Assembly (NCBI GenBank): GCA_963825405.1
Contig: CAWGTB010000003.1
Span: forward strand, 1,426,001-1,490,000
Length of the DNA: 64,000 nucleotides
Direction of reading: 5' to 3'
Source of the DNA: JACPNO01 sp963825405
Lineage (GTDB): Bacteria; Acidobacteriota; Terriglobia; Bryobacterales; Bryobacteraceae
The notes under the pieces were generated by a model. That model was not told where the DNA came from and ran no database searches. It saw nothing but the letters and a program-made list of their open reading frames with translations. Position numbers and translations under genes: made by a program. The stretch's first letter is position 1. Every line of letters begins with the position of its first letter. Positions 47,301 through 58,052 of this stretch are shown in pieces.

Positions 47301-49247
47301 CCACGCGTTCGATCTCGAAGACCAGGCCGGGATACTGCATGTAAATGGTTTTGAGAATTTCCCACTGGCCCAGGGCTTCGTTGAACTGGCCGCGCTCTTC
47401 GTGCGTCCGTGCCTTGGCGACGATCGAGTTCACCAGGTCGCGCTTGTCGCGCATCAGCCGTAAGCTGCGCTCGAAGTGAGGCTCGTCGGGATAGAGATCG
47501 CGCGCTTCCGAAAGAATGTTGACGCGCTTCTCGACATCCGGCTCGGCCTCAACCGACCGGTCCACCTCCGCAATGCGCGCCGACACTCCCTGCCGCTGCC
47601 GCTCCTCGACGTCATACTTCAACGCCTGGAAGAGCGCATGCCCGGGATGCTTGATCAGGTATTCGTTGCAGATGCCCAGGGCGGCCGCGAAATTGCCGTC
47701 AACCAATGCCTTGCGGGCTTCCGCGTAAGCGTTCTTGATGGCGTCATGCTCGGTGCGAACCTGATTGTAAAAATTCTGGAAAGACACGGCGCGTTCCGGC
47801 GTGGATGTGTCGGGCGCGCGCCGGTCGAGATCCACCAGCTTTTCCAGCTTCGAAAGCGCGGCGCTGACTTCGCCATCGTGCCAGGCCGCGAGCGCGTTCT
47901 CGTACAGGTTCTCTTTCTCGTGGCGGACTTTGACGTAATCCTGCTCGCGCCGGTCCACTTCGGACATCAACTGCGTGGCGCGGTTGTCGCGCGGCTTCAT
48001 CTCGAGGACGTTCTGCAAAGCGTTGCGCGCATGGCTGAACGCGTTTTGATCCAGGTGCTGGCGCGCCAGCCGAAACCAATCGTCAATCTTGTTCTGGCTG
48101 CGCTTATTTTCGATGTTGGTCTTGAGCGTGATGCGCCATCGAATTATCGCCATCGAGCTGCAATACTTCCTGGATTTTCTGCAGCGCCAGCGGGAATTCT
48201 TCCTCCTCGATGCGCGTGCGCGCGCTGTCGAGCAGTTGGGCGATGGTTTTCTGCCGCTTGGCCTGATCGATCTGGCGGCGCAGCATCGACATGGCGGGCT
48301 CGACATGCCCCTCGGCTTCGAGCTCGCTCAGAATTTCGTCGGCGAATTGAAAATCCGACTGCTCGAAAGCTTTGGTGGCGCGCTGTACGCGCGGCTGAAT
48401 GCGCGAGGCGTCAAAAAATTCAATAGCCTCGTTGCGCACGGCCTTCTGCAACGCGTCGGAGAATTCGCGCGCGGTCGAAAAACGGTGCCAGGGCTGCTTC
48501 GCCATGGCCTTATGCACCACGCGGCTCACGGCCTGGTTGGCAGCGGGCGTGACATCCGAAACCGGCGGTGGAATATGATTCAGAATCGGCCATGGCGATT
48601 TCGTTGGCGCTGGTGCGCTCGAAAGGCTGCCGCCGCGTCATGGTTTCGTAGCACACCACGCCCAGCGAGAAGATGTCGGACAGCGGCGAAGGCGCCTTCA
48701 TCTCCACCTGCTCGGGCGCCATGTAGAGCAGTGTGCCCTTATGCCCCACTGTCGAGCGGGCGTCGACCATATGAGCCACGCCGAAGTCGATGATCTTGAC
48801 CGAATCGTCGTCCATCACGAAGATGTTGCTGGGCTTAAGATCGCGATGCACGAGGCCCCGCTCGTGGGCCGCTTGCAGTCCGCGGCAGGCCTGGGTGATG
48901 ATTTCCGCCGAGCGCTCGATAGTGAGCCGGTGGCTGCCTTCGCGAATCAATTTATCGAGCGGCATGCCCGGTAAAAGCGGCATGACGAAATAGGGTTTGT
49001 TGGCGCCGTCTTCTTCATATTCGCCGAGATCGAAAATCTCGACGATATTCGGATGGCTCATTGAAGCCAGCGTGTCGCACTCTTTGTAGAAAAGTTCGAG
49101 GGCCGCGCGATTGGGAGCGTCGCGCAGAGTCTTCAGCGCAATGTCGCGCCGGATGACCGCGTCGAAGGCTCTATAGACCAATCCCATGCCGCCCTGGCCG
49201 AGGACGGCTTTGATCTCATAGCGCCCCTTTATTTTCGGGGGTACCAT
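44362..49247 (-). CDS. Giant Ser/Thr kinase with TPR-like, transmembrane and PEGA domains (four frameshifts)
   Basis: About 1628 residues when rejoined. The kinase domain (1-270) has GQGGMGLVYRAF, ALKTLR, HRDLKPSNIFV, IIDFG and MAPEQ. Helical TPR-like repeats (about 280-900) and a proline-rich linker come next. One transmembrane helix (about 975-995, IIGISAAVIVIAVIAFV) is followed by several PEGA domains (about 1010-1450; PEGATIRINDQDRG, PGTYQLTALKDGY). A C-terminal concanavalin-like domain ends the protein (NYLLFQLDKKYFYRNQ). Extra bases lie near 48586, 48135 and 44833-44852, and a missing base near 46447-46460; the net +2 matches the length. A separate-genes reading is less likely. Confidence 0.85.
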
Positions 49248-49321
49248 AGGTCATTAGCTGAAGTTTTTCTGAGTATACCGCGTTGTGAGGCGCGCGAGGT
49301 CTAGGGATTACACCCGATGCC

Positions 49322-50540
49322 CTACCAGTCCACCACCGATCCATCGTCGGCATCGTAGCTTTCCGGGTTTTTCCAGTCGTGGTTGATCTTGTCGGCCAGA
49401 GCTTGCTCGTCCAATTCGATGCCCAGACCCGGGCCGGTAGGCAGATCCAGGTATCCTTCGCGCAAGGTAAACGGCTTTTTGATGTATCCGTCCCCGAGGC
49501 TGACTTGCTCCTGACAGAGGAAATTGGGTATGGATGCCGCCATTTGCACGCCCGCCGCCAAGTTGATCGGCCCCAACGGGTTATGCGGCGCAACGGTGGC
49601 ATAATACGCCTCCGCCATGCCCGCTATGAGACGAACTTCGGTGATTCCGCCGGCATGGCAGATATCGGGTTGCAAAACTACGGCGGCTTTTTTCTCCAGA
49701 ACTTCGCGGAATCCCCACTTGGTGAAAACGCGCTCGCCGGTGGCGATGGGCAGGTGCGTGCCGCGGGCGATCTCCGCCATCACGTCGTGATTCTGTGCCT
49801 GGCACGGCTCTTCGATGAACATCGGCTGATACGGTTCGAGCGCCTTGATGAGCAGCTTAGCCGTCGCCGGGCTGATGGCGCCATGAAAATCGATGGCGAT
49901 GTCGGACTCATTGCCGCCAGCGCGCCGCAGCTCGGCGAATTTCTCGGCCGCGTAGGCCACCGCCGCCGGTGATTCAATGTAGTGCGCGGGCTTGACCCGG
50001 GCCGGCCCGGTCTTGAACGCGCGTGAAGCCCTCCGCCATGCGCTTCTTGATATCTTCCGGCGTGCCGACGTGGGCGTACACGCGGACACGCTCGCGGGTG
50101 GGACCGCCCAGCAGTTCGTAGACAGGAACGCCCAACGCTTTGCCCTTGATATCCCAAAGGGCGATGTCGATGCCGCTCAGCGCGCTGGTCAGAATCGGGC
50201 CGCCGCGATAGAAAGCATGGCGGTAAATGGCTTGCCAGTGATGCACCACGCGCCGCGGATCTTTGCCGATCAGATACGGCTCGATTTCCTTCACCGCTTC
50301 GGCGCAGGTGAGCGCGCGGCCTTCGGTGATGGGTTCGCCCAAGCCGACGATCCCGGCGTTGGTATGGATCTTGAGAAACAGCCAGCGAGGCTTCACCAGA
50401 AAAGTTTCGAGCTTGGTGATCTTGAGATTGTCTTTGGGCGAGATAGGCGCATTCGAACCGACCCGTTCTTGGGCAGCAGCTTCGAGTGTGGCGAACCCGG
50501 CAAAGGCGGATGCAAGGAAAGATCGGCGCTCAAGGGACAT
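49322..50540 (-). CDS. Enolase-superfamily galactonate dehydratase-like protein (one frameshift)
   Basis: About 406 residues when rejoined. The Tat-type signal MSLERRSFLASAFAGFATLE indicates export. The mandelate-racemase-type core has DIAIDFHGAISP, FIEEPCQAQN, GERVFTKWGF, DICHAGGITE and VAPHNPLGPINLAA, closest to D-galactonate dehydratase. One extra base near 50017-50022 separates AEGFT from AFKTGPARVK. The substrate sugar acid is unproven. Confidence 0.87.
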
Positions 50541-50568
50541 GGCGCCTATTGTATGTCTACCGGTCCGA

Positions 50569-51736
50569 CTACGCGCGGCGCGCCGCCCGCGCAGCCGTCC
50601 GCTGCGTGTCGGAAACACAAGCGAGTGCGCCAGCGCTTTGCGCTTCCTCGATGACTTGTATCATCGCGTAAGAGGGCATATTTTCGGCCTCGCGGTAAAA
50701 AGTCATGTGCTGGGCCGCTTCATCGAAATCGATCCGGACCATATCGCCGCCGCGCACCTGCTGGGTCGCCACCAGATTGGACAGCGGCTGCACCAGGCGG
50801 CGGTCGATGGCGCGTTTCAGATGCCGCGCGCCATATTTCAGATCGGTGCCTTCGCGCAGCAGGAAATCCCGCGCCGGGCTCAGTGACCGAAAAGACGAAC
50901 GGCGCGGCGCTGGAGGAATGAAAGATTCTCTGTTGCAGCATATTCAGTTCCAGGCCCAGAATTTGCCGCAGCTCCGTTGCGCCCAGCGGCCGGAATACCA
51001 CGGTCTTATCGATGCGGTTCATGAATTCGGGCGTGAATTTCCGCCGCGCGGCTTCGACTCCGGCGCGCGAGATCTTGCGGGTCGTTTCGTCGTCCAGCTT
51101 GCCGGCGTGCTGCGCGCGTTCCGTTTCGGCTGCGGCGAAGCCCAGACTGGGATTCAAAATGGAACCCATCTCGCCCGCGCCCAGGTTGCTGGTCATGAAG
51201 ATCAGCGCGCGCGAGAAATCGACCCGCCGGTTGTCTCCGAGCGTGAGCGTGGCTTTGTCGAGCACGCCGAGCAGCAGATTCCACAGGGCATCGCTGGCTT
51301 TTTCGATTTCGTCGAACAGCACGAAGCTGAGCTTGATGGTCTCGGTGTGATACTGGTTCAGCACTTCCTGGCTGAGCAGCGGATGGGTTTCGCGGTGCCC
51401 CAAATAGCCGGGCGGCGAACCGATCAGCTTGGCGATTTCGTGACTGTGCTGGAACTCGGCGCAATCGATCTTAATCATGGCGCGGGCGTCGCCCAGCAGG
51501 CTTTCGGTGGTAGCTTCCACCAGCCGCGTTTTGCCCGATCCGGTGGGACCGAGAAACAGGAAATTGCCAATCGGCCTGCCGGGTGCGTTCAGCCCGGCCA
51601 GGTACATCTGATAGATGTTGACGATCTCGGAAATCGCCGGGTCCTGTCCCACAATGCGCCGGCGCAGCTCGCTATTCAGGGTCTCGGCCGCGTACCCGGT
51701 CTGTGTGGGGTCCAAAGTCTTGTGAAGCCGGCCCAT
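50569..51736 (-). CDS. Single-module AAA+ ATPase, ClpA/ClpB D2-like (one frameshift)
   Basis: About 389 residues when rejoined, much shorter than ClpA/ClpB. One AAA module holds Walker A FLGPTGSGKTRLVEA, GSPPGYLGHRET, Walker B VLFDEIEKAS, sensor MTSNLGAGEMG and arginine-finger region FTPEFMNRIDKTVVF. After an extra base near 50875-50877 the D2-small domain continues ARDFLLREGTDLKYGARHLK. There is no N-domain or first AAA ring, and no ClpP-binding loop is evident. Confidence 0.83.
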
Positions 51737-51805
51737 TGCTGTACTCCCGCCGCCCCTGCCAAGGGGCTTTACGGTTCGTAATCATGCATGCGGAGTGCCA
51801 AGAAA

Positions 51806-51870
51806 GTGGGGCAGGTCCCCGACCTGCTATTTGGGTCGAGCGCATTGGGCAGGTCGGGGACCTGCCCCAC
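51806..51870. repeat. Nested palindrome: perfect 22-bp inverted repeat with internal dyads
   Basis: The left arm (51806-51827) is GTGGGGCAGGTCCCCGACCTGC in two pieces: GTGGG plus GCAGGTC-CCC-GACCTGC. The right arm (51849-51870) is its perfect reverse complement, with a 21-bp loop. Each arm is itself a palindrome of GCAGGTC around three bases. It lies immediately after the truncated toxin reading frame and before the AAA+ gene. Such a structure may be a mobile palindromic element or act as a terminator. Confidence 0.85.
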
Positions 51871-51871
51871 G

Positions 51872-51961
51872 TCACGGCGCTTTGATGCGGCTGGCGTGCT
51901 TTGGGTCGAGCTTGCTTAGCTCCCGGTCTGCTGTCGCGGACAGCTCAACGCCCCACGCCAT
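51872..51961 (-). pseudogene. Truncated RelE/ParE-type toxin remnant
   Basis: 29 codons: MAWGVELSATADRELSKLDP then KHASRIKAP and stop, matching the N-terminal strand-helix of RelE/ParE toxins, which normally span about 85-95 residues. The reading frame ends exactly at the border of the nested palindrome. No C-terminal half is found on the other side. Its ATG follows the antitoxin stop by 6 bp, the usual antitoxin-toxin arrangement. Confidence 0.72.
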
Positions 51962-51967
51962 GACGTT

Positions 51968-52168
51968 TCAGGGCGTCTTCAGCGGAATGGTGCGCTCTTC
52001 GCCGCTGCGGATGAGTCCCAGAACCCCTTCGGCCAAATACAGATCCTCCAGCTCTTCGAGATGAGCGAGGATGGCCTCGCGGGCGTAAAAAGTCTTGGTG
52101 CGCCCTGTGCGCCGGGCGAGCTTTTCCAGGCGTTTTTCGATTGACGGTGAAAGGCGGATGGCCAGCAT
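51968..52168 (-). CDS. Orphan RelB-type ribbon-helix-helix antitoxin
   Basis: 66 residues: MLAIRLSPSIEKRLEKLARR, then TGRTKTFYAREAILAHLEELED, a CopG/RHH DNA-binding fold followed by a C-terminal toxin-binding tail. It would autoregulate its promoter and neutralise a RelE-type toxin. The toxin gene downstream is truncated, so the antitoxin is now an orphan. Confidence 0.82.
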   Translation of the reverse strand: MLAIRLSPSIEKRLEKLARRTGRTKTFYAREAILAHLEELEDLYLAEGVLGLIRSGEERTIPLKTP

Positions 52169-52204
52169 GGGATGGGCTATACAAGTACAGCGGCTCGGCT
52201 GGTT

Positions 52205-52918
52205 CTAGCTTTTACGCGGCGGTTTGGCCGGCCGCATCTCGACCCGGCTCACGAGCGTCCGTGGAGACATTTGCAACAGGTCCACTACCACTTGTGCGAC
52301 GTCCTCCGGCGCGATCTTCCAATCTGCCGTCGGTGGATTGGCAGCGAATTCGGTATTCACGCTGCCCGGCATGATATCGCTGACGCGCACGTTGTCGTAG
52401 CGGTGGTCGAGCATCATCGCCTCGCTAAATCCGGCGAGGCCGAACTTAGACGCGTTGTAGGCGGCCGCGCCGGCGAAGGCATTTTTTGCGGCCAGGCTGC
52501 TGATGTTGATGATGTACCCGCCGCCGCGCGGCTTGAAACGCGCCAGTGCCTCTTTCGAGCAATAGAATACGGCGCTCAGATTCAGGTCGAGCGTTTTGCG
52601 CCAGTCTTCCGGCGTCAGTTCGGCCACGCTGCGGAAGATGCCGATGCCGGCGTTGTTGATCAGGATATCCATGCCGCCGAATTTCGTGTCCACGCTCTGA
52701 AAGAAACGCCGGACATCTTCGGGTTTGGAAATGTCGGCCGCTTCGCCGTACGCCTGTGACCCCCCAAGCGAAGCCGCCGCCTTTTGCACGCCCTCAGCCG
52801 AGCGTCCGCAGAACGCTACCGATGCCCCTTCGGCCAGCAGGCGTTCGACAATCGCCCGTCCAATGCCACGAGTTCCGCCGGTTACAACGGCGATCTTGCC
52901 CGATAAAAATTTGTTCAT
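52205..52918 (-). CDS. Short-chain dehydrogenase/reductase
   Basis: 237 residues. The cofactor motif TGGTRGIGRAI, NNAG (ILINNAGIG), the catalytic Ser (INISSLAAK) and YxxxK (YNASKFG) are all present, making it a classical SDR likely to use NADP(H). The ATG at 52918 puts the Rossmann motif at residue 13; longer in-frame extensions are not needed. The substrate is not predictable. It is divergent from the GAF-like gene. Confidence 0.92.
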   Translation of the reverse strand: MNKFLSGKIAVVTGGTRGIGRAIVERLLAEGASVAFCGRSAEGVQKAAASLGGSQAYGEAADISKPEDVRRFFQSVDTKFGGMDILINNAGIGIFRSVAELTPEDWRKTLDLNLSAVFYCSKEALARFKPRGGGYIINISSLAAKNAFAGAAAYNASKFGLAGFSEAMMLDHRYDNVRVSDIMPGSVNTEFAANPPTADWKIAPEDVAQVVVDLLQMSPRTLVSRVEMRPAKPPRKS

Positions 52919-52970
52919 CTCTAGATAGTAACCGCAGCCGGCGCCTGCTCGCGGTAAACTGAGGGTAGTC

Positions 52971-53991
52971 ATGGGCTCCACAGCTCCCGCTGTTTCGTGG
53001 CGAACTCTTTGCGCGCAGCATTTGTCGCACCTGGTCGAAACTTTGGAACGACAGGTGGAGGCGGAGGTGCAATCGCGGGTTTCGACAGCCGTCGATGGCG
53101 CGATCGACACTGCCGTCACCAGCGCTGTGAACCGCAGCCGCCGTGAGCTTTCCGAGGAATTGAATCTCGCCGTGCGCCAGCTTCGCCTGTGTATGACGGT
53201 CGCCGAGATTCCCGCAGCCCTGGCGGATGCAGCCGGTCCGTTCGCGGACCGAGTCGACGGTCTTCACCATCCAGGACAACATGGCGCGCGCCTCCAAGCC
53301 TCGTGGCAATGCCGAGACCGGCAACAATGAAGTTTCGCTCGACGAAGCGCCGGCTCTGCGCGCTTCTATCGAATCCCGCGACCCTGTCGTAGCTCTGGCG
53401 GCGGAGAGTGAAGTCTCCGCGCTCGTGCTCGAAGCGCTGGGTCAGGGCGATGGCGACAAGATTTATGTATTTCCGCTGGTGGCGAATCAGCAGGCAGTTG
53501 CCGTCTTGTGCGCGGCCGGAGCGCTGCACGCGGCGGCGCTCGAATTGGTCACCGGAGTCGCGGCGCTGTACTGGGAGAGCCTGGGCGGAGCGTCCAAAGC
53601 CAAATCCGCCGGCTTGTTGACGATCTCCGGCACCATGTGGAAGCAGCCGCAGGCCACGTCCTCAACTCCGCCCGACAAGAAACCCGGCGGCAAATGGTGG
53701 GAATTGACGCCGCATGAGCGCCAACTGCATTTGGCCGCCCAGCGTTTTGCCCGCCTGCACGTCGCCGAAATGCGGCTCTACCGGATCGATGCCGTGCGCA
53801 GCGGCCGCGCCCGCCTGGATTTGTACGACGCGCTGCGGGATTCCATCGATACCGCGCGCGAAGGGTTCCGCCAGAAGTTCATCGGCGCTTCCAAAACCAT
53901 GGTGGACTATCTGCATCTGGAGTTGTTGCGCAGCTTGGCTGACGATGACCCACACCTGCTCGGTCACGAGTACCCTGGTCCGCTTGCGTAG
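52971..53991 (+). CDS. Cytosolic protein with coiled coil and GAF-like region (one frameshift)
   Basis: About 339 residues when rejoined. An N-terminal helical part (SHLVETLERQVEAEVQSRV) is followed by a GAF-like region in which SESEV-type strands YVFPLVANQQAVAVLCA and ALELVTGVAALYWES are visible. A C-terminal helix set (RFARLHVAEMRLYRIDAVR) ends the protein. One extra base near 53255-53256 separates FADRV from TVFTIQDNMA. No family function is known to me. It is followed with overlap by the transglycosylase gene. Confidence 0.72.
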
Positions 53992-56228
53992 GGACAGGCG
54001 ATTCGCCCGATTCTCGCTGCTGGCTCTGCTGGCAATCGCCGGGGACTTCTCGCTTTGCCGCGCTCAGGATGTCGCCGTGCTGGTGAAAGCCTATCGCGAA
54101 GGTCCCACGCGCGCCCGCCGCACCGCGCTTGAGCGTTTCGCCACTGCCCATCCGAAAGATCAGAGCGGAGCCGCCGCGCATCTGGCTCTGGGAGCCGTGG
54201 CGTTCGATCAGAAGGATTATTCATCCGCCGTTTTTCACATGAATGCGGCGCAGGCGCGCCTGCCGAAATTGCCGGACTACCCCGCCTACTATTCGGCTTC
54301 TGCCCACAACCAGGCCAAGGAATTTCCGCAAGCCCTGCAATCGCTCGCCAGCATGAAAACGCCGGCTGTGCCGTCGCCGCTGGGCCCGCGCGCCGTTCTG
54401 CTTGAGGCCAAAGCGTTGGTCGAGACCGGCGCGCCCGCCGACGCCGTGCAGCGGCTGCGCGCCCGCTATGTGGAACTGCCTCAGCCCGATGCCGATCTGG
54501 CGCTCGCTGCTGCCTATCAGGCCAGCCAGGACCTGCCTAACGCCGCTCTCTACTACCAGCGCGTCTATTACTTATATCCGGCGTCCGACGCGGCGTCTAC
54601 CGCCAGTACCGCGCTCGCTGCCCTGCGCGAATCCATGGGCGCGTCTTTCCCGCCCGCCACTTCGGCGCAAATGATGGAGCGCGGTGATCGCTGGATCGCG
54701 TCCAAGGAATACACGCAAGCGCGCGCGGAATTTGAAACGCTCGCCACTCAACTGGCGGGTCTTGAGCACGACCAGGCCCTGGTCCGCATGGGCGAGGCTG
54801 ACTATCTGGGCAGGAACACATCCGGCGCCTATCGTTACCTCCAGTCACTGGAATTGGAACCCTCCGAAGCCGACGCCGAGCGATTGTATTATTTGGCCGA
54901 GTGCCGGCGGCGATTGAATGACGACGACGGAATGCTGGAAACCGTCCGTCTTCTGGATAAGCAATACCCCCAATCGCCATGGCGTCTGAAGGCGCTGGTA
55001 GCCGCCGCGAACCGCTTCGTGCTCCTCAACCAGCCCGACAAGTACGTCCCCCTATTCCGCACGGCGTATCAGAAATTCCCCGCCGATCCGCAAGCCGCCT
55101 ATTGCCATTGGAAAGTCGCCTTCAGCGCCCACATGAGCCGTCGTAAAGATGCCACGGAACTGTTGCGCGAGCACGCCGAGCGCTATCCGGACGATTTGAA
55201 AGCCTCCGCGGCTATCTATTTCCTCGGACGGCAGGCAGAGACCGACCAGGACTATGCGGCGGCCCACGCGTACTACGCGCAGGTCCAGGAGCTGTTCGCC
55301 AACTATTACTACGGAAGCCTCGCGCGAGAGCGATTGGCCGATGCGCGAATCGTAGCCGCGCCGAGTTCGCCGAAAGTATCCGACCTGGCTGGCCGGCCTT
55401 GCGCTCGCTGCCCCGCGGGCGGCGGGCGACCCTGTGCCCTCGGCGCTTACACGGCTGCGTTTAGAGCGCGCCCGCCTGCTGCAGTCGTTCGGATTTCAGG
55501 ATTGGGCGGAAGCCGAGCTGCGTTACGGCGCCCGCCACGACGGCCAGCCGCACGTGATCGCGATGGAACTCGCCAAGACCGCCAAAATCCCGTACATCGG
55601 CATGCGCTGGATGAAAAGCCTCGTGCCGGATTATTTGTCTACCCCGTTCGAGCAGCAGCCGGCGACCTTCTGGCAGTACCTGTTTCCGCTGCCTTACCAG
55701 AAGGACTTGGTGAAGAACGCCAAACTGCAAAATCTCGACCCCTACATCGTGGCCGGTTTGATCCGCCAGGAATCGGAATTCAACCCGGCCGCCATTTCCC
55801 ATAAGAGCGCCTACGGCCTGACCCAAATTCTGCCGCCCACGGGGCGCGAACTGGCGAAGAAAGATGGCGTGCGTAAATTCAAAACCGGCATGCTGCTGCA
55901 GCCGGCGATCAATCTGCAATTAGGCACGCGTTATTTGCGTGGTTTGCTGGATCAGTGGGGCGGGCATTGGGCGGAAACCCTGGCTTCCTACAATGCCGGC
56001 AAATCGCGGGTGAACGAATGGGTCACCTGGGATCAGTTCCGCGAGCCTGCGGAATTCATCGAAAGCATCCCCTTCACGGAAACCCGCGAGTACGTGCAAT
56101 CCGTTCTGCGCAACGCCGCCTTCTACAAGCGGCTTTACGGAGCGGCCATCTCCGAGGTACGCTCGACAAATGGCCCTCCACCTCAAAAGCGTCGCGCCGG
56201 AACTAGCCGACCGCGCCCGGTTTCATAG
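53945..56228 (+). CDS. Soluble lytic murein transglycosylase (Slt70-like; one frameshift)
   Basis: About 760 residues when rejoined. A long N-terminus with a hydrophobic signal segment (FSLLALLAIAGDFSL) is followed by alpha-helical superhelix repeats (about 60-560) and a C-terminal SLT domain. The catalytic Glu is in IRQESEFNPAAISHKSAYGL; NAGKSRVNEWV and the ETREYVQSVLRN motif are also present. It cleaves peptidoglycan glycan strands. One extra base near 55381 separates SPKVS from TWLAGLALA. I chose the ATG at 53945; a TTG at 53984 is possible. The 3' end overlaps the aminotransferase by 59 bp. Confidence 0.88.
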
Positions 56229-57375
56229 CTTTCGCACTGCTGCGTTCACCGAATCCGTAATTCGCGAGATGACCCGCCTGGCCATGCGCCATAAAGCCAT
56301 CAACCTGGCGCAGGGTTTTCCGGACTTCGCCGCGCCCGAAGCGTTGAAGGAAGCTGGACGCCAGGCCATCACCGCCGACGTCAATCAATACGCCATCACC
56401 TGGGGCGCAAAAGCGTTCCGCGATGCCATCACCGCCAAATACAAGCGGACGTACAACATCGAGCTCGACCCGGAAGCCGAAATCACCGTCTGCTGCGGCG
56501 CAACTGAATGCATGATCGCAACCCTGCTGGCCGTGGTCGAGCCGGGCGACGAAGTGGTGGTCTTCGAGCCGTTCTACGAGAATTATGGACCCGACACCAA
56601 GCTATGCGGCGCAGTGCCTAAGCTGGTGAAGCTGCGCGCGCCGGATTGGAGCTTCGATCCCGATGAGCTGCGGCGGGCATTTTCTTCGCGAACCAAAGCC
56701 ATCATCCTGAACACGCCCAACAATCCCACCGGCAAGGTTTTTTCGCGAGCCGAGTTGGAAATGATTGGCGGCCTCTGCCAGGAATTCAACGCGCTCGCCA
56801 TCACCGACGAGATTTACGAGCACATCCTCTACGATGGCGCCGAGCACATTCCGATGATGACCCTGCCCGGCATGCGCGAGCGCTCGATTCTGATTAACAG
56901 CATGAGCAAGACTTATTCGGTGACTGGATGGCGCGTAGGCTGGGTGCTCGCGCCGCCGGACATTACCGACACCATCCGCAAAGTCCACGACTTTCTTACC
57001 GTCGGAGCGGCCGCGCCGTTACAGGAAGCGGGTGTTGCGGCGCTGGCTTTCAGCAATGATTATTATCAGAAATTGGGCAAGGATTACGCTGCGCGCCGCG
57101 ATGCTATTCTGCCGGTGCTCGAACGCGCCGGGTTTGTCTGCTATCCGCCGCGGGGCGCGTATTACGTGATCACGGATATCTCTCGTTTTGGCTTCCCCGA
57201 CGACGTGACTTTCGTGCGTCATTTAATCGAAAAAGTGGGGGTGGCTGCCGTTCCCGGATCGAGTTTTTACGCCAATCCGGCCGATGGCGCCCAACAAATC
57301 CGCTTTTGTTTCTGCAAAAAGTATGAGACGCTGGAGGCAGCGGGAGAGCGGTTGTCCACCCTCGCCCGCCTCTGA
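56170..57375 (+). CDS. Class I/II PLP-dependent aminotransferase
   Basis: 401 residues. The PLP lysine is in SMSKTYSVTGWRVGW; FYENYG, NTPNNPTGKVFSR (PLP Asp/Asn region), ITDEIYEHI and the C-terminal Arg segment QQIRFCFCK are present. It resembles kynurenine/methionine aminotransferases (N-terminal TESVIREMTRLAM, NLAQGFPDF). It transaminates an amino acid with a keto acid; the natural substrate is not determined. The ATG at 56170 lies inside the transglycosylase end. Confidence 0.92.
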   Translation: MALHLKSVAPELADRARFHSFRTAAFTESVIREMTRLAMRHKAINLAQGFPDFAAPEALKEAGRQAITADVNQYAITWGAKAFRDAITAKYKRTYNIELDPEAEITVCCGATECMIATLLAVVEPGDEVVVFEPFYENYGPDTKLCGAVPKLVKLRAPDWSFDPDELRRAFSSRTKAIILNTPNNPTGKVFSRAELEMIGGLCQEFNALAITDEIYEHILYDGAEHIPMMTLPGMRERSILINSMSKTYSVTGWRVGWVLAPPDITDTIRKVHDFLTVGAAAPLQEAGVAALAFSNDYYQKLGKDYAARRDAILPVLERAGFVCYPPRGAYYVITDISRFGFPDDVTFVRHLIEKVGVAAVPGSSFYANPADGAQQIRFCFCKKYETLEAAGERLSTLARL

Positions 57376-57410
57376 AGCGCGCCCATCTTCAGGCAGACTG
57401 AGAGGAACCG

Positions 57411-57797
57411 ATGTTACCAACTTTTCTGCTGCCGGAAACCACGGTTCGCGAGGCCGGAACCGGGTCCGAACTCGATCTCGACGCATTCCAAGGAAAGCCG
57501 CTCCTATTAACTTTAGGTATCACTCGAATTATTGAACAGGAAAGCCTCGACGTAACCATTTGGGGCTCCCTGGACGGAAAAGAGTGGAGCCCGAAGCCCC
57601 TGTTGGCCTTTCCTCAGAAATTCTACTGTGGCACTTACCAGATGGTCCTCGACCTTAGCCAGCATTCCGACGTGAAATTCGTGCGCGCGAAATGGGGCGC
57701 GCAGCGCTGGGGCAAAGGCGACCCCAAGCCGCTGTTCGGCTTCTACCTGTTCGCGCAGCAGCTCAAGCAGCCTGTGGCGATGCCGGCGAGCGCATAG
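57411..57797 (+). CDS. Conserved hypothetical protein
   Basis: 128 residues, soluble, beta-rich: MLPTFLLPETTVREAGTGSE, ESLDVTIWGSLDGKEWSPKP, FCGTYQMVLDLS-type segments with several Trp residues. It has the look of a small jelly-roll or immunoglobulin-like fold. It follows the aminotransferase with 35 bp between and shows no signal peptide. I do not recognise a family. Confidence 0.7.
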   Translation: MLPTFLLPETTVREAGTGSELDLDAFQGKPLLLTLGITRIIEQESLDVTIWGSLDGKEWSPKPLLAFPQKFYCGTYQMVLDLSQHSDVKFVRAKWGAQRWGKGDPKPLFGFYLFAQQLKQPVAMPASA

Positions 57798-58052
57798 CTC
57801 CACCGTCGGCCCCCACCCCCAGCCGCCACCATTTCAGTTTGTATTTGGAATTGAAATCAGAATCAGAGAGGGGCCCAGTCTCCTCTACTATGGCCCCTCA
57901 ATCTTGGAGCAAACCCATGCTGTCTGGTTCTACTTTCGCTGAAAAAGTCCCATGCAACAAGTCATCTTTTAGCCAAGAGTCAGGCATCACAAGGCATCTT
58001 TTGGCTTTTTAGACCCAGCATCTTTCGATTCTTTATCCCGCTCTTCGCCTTT
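57798..58052. other. 255-bp convergent intergenic region
   Basis: No gene is visible. It is less GC-rich than its flanks, with an AT-rich middle and a T-run (TTTTGGCTTTTT) near 57998-58010. It may hold terminators for the converging genes; I see no clean GC stem before the T-run. Confidence 0.5.

Noticed and set aside
47476..48426. A plus-strand frame opposite the kinase TPR region
   Set aside because: It is antisense to helical repeats of the kinase gene and has no independent support.
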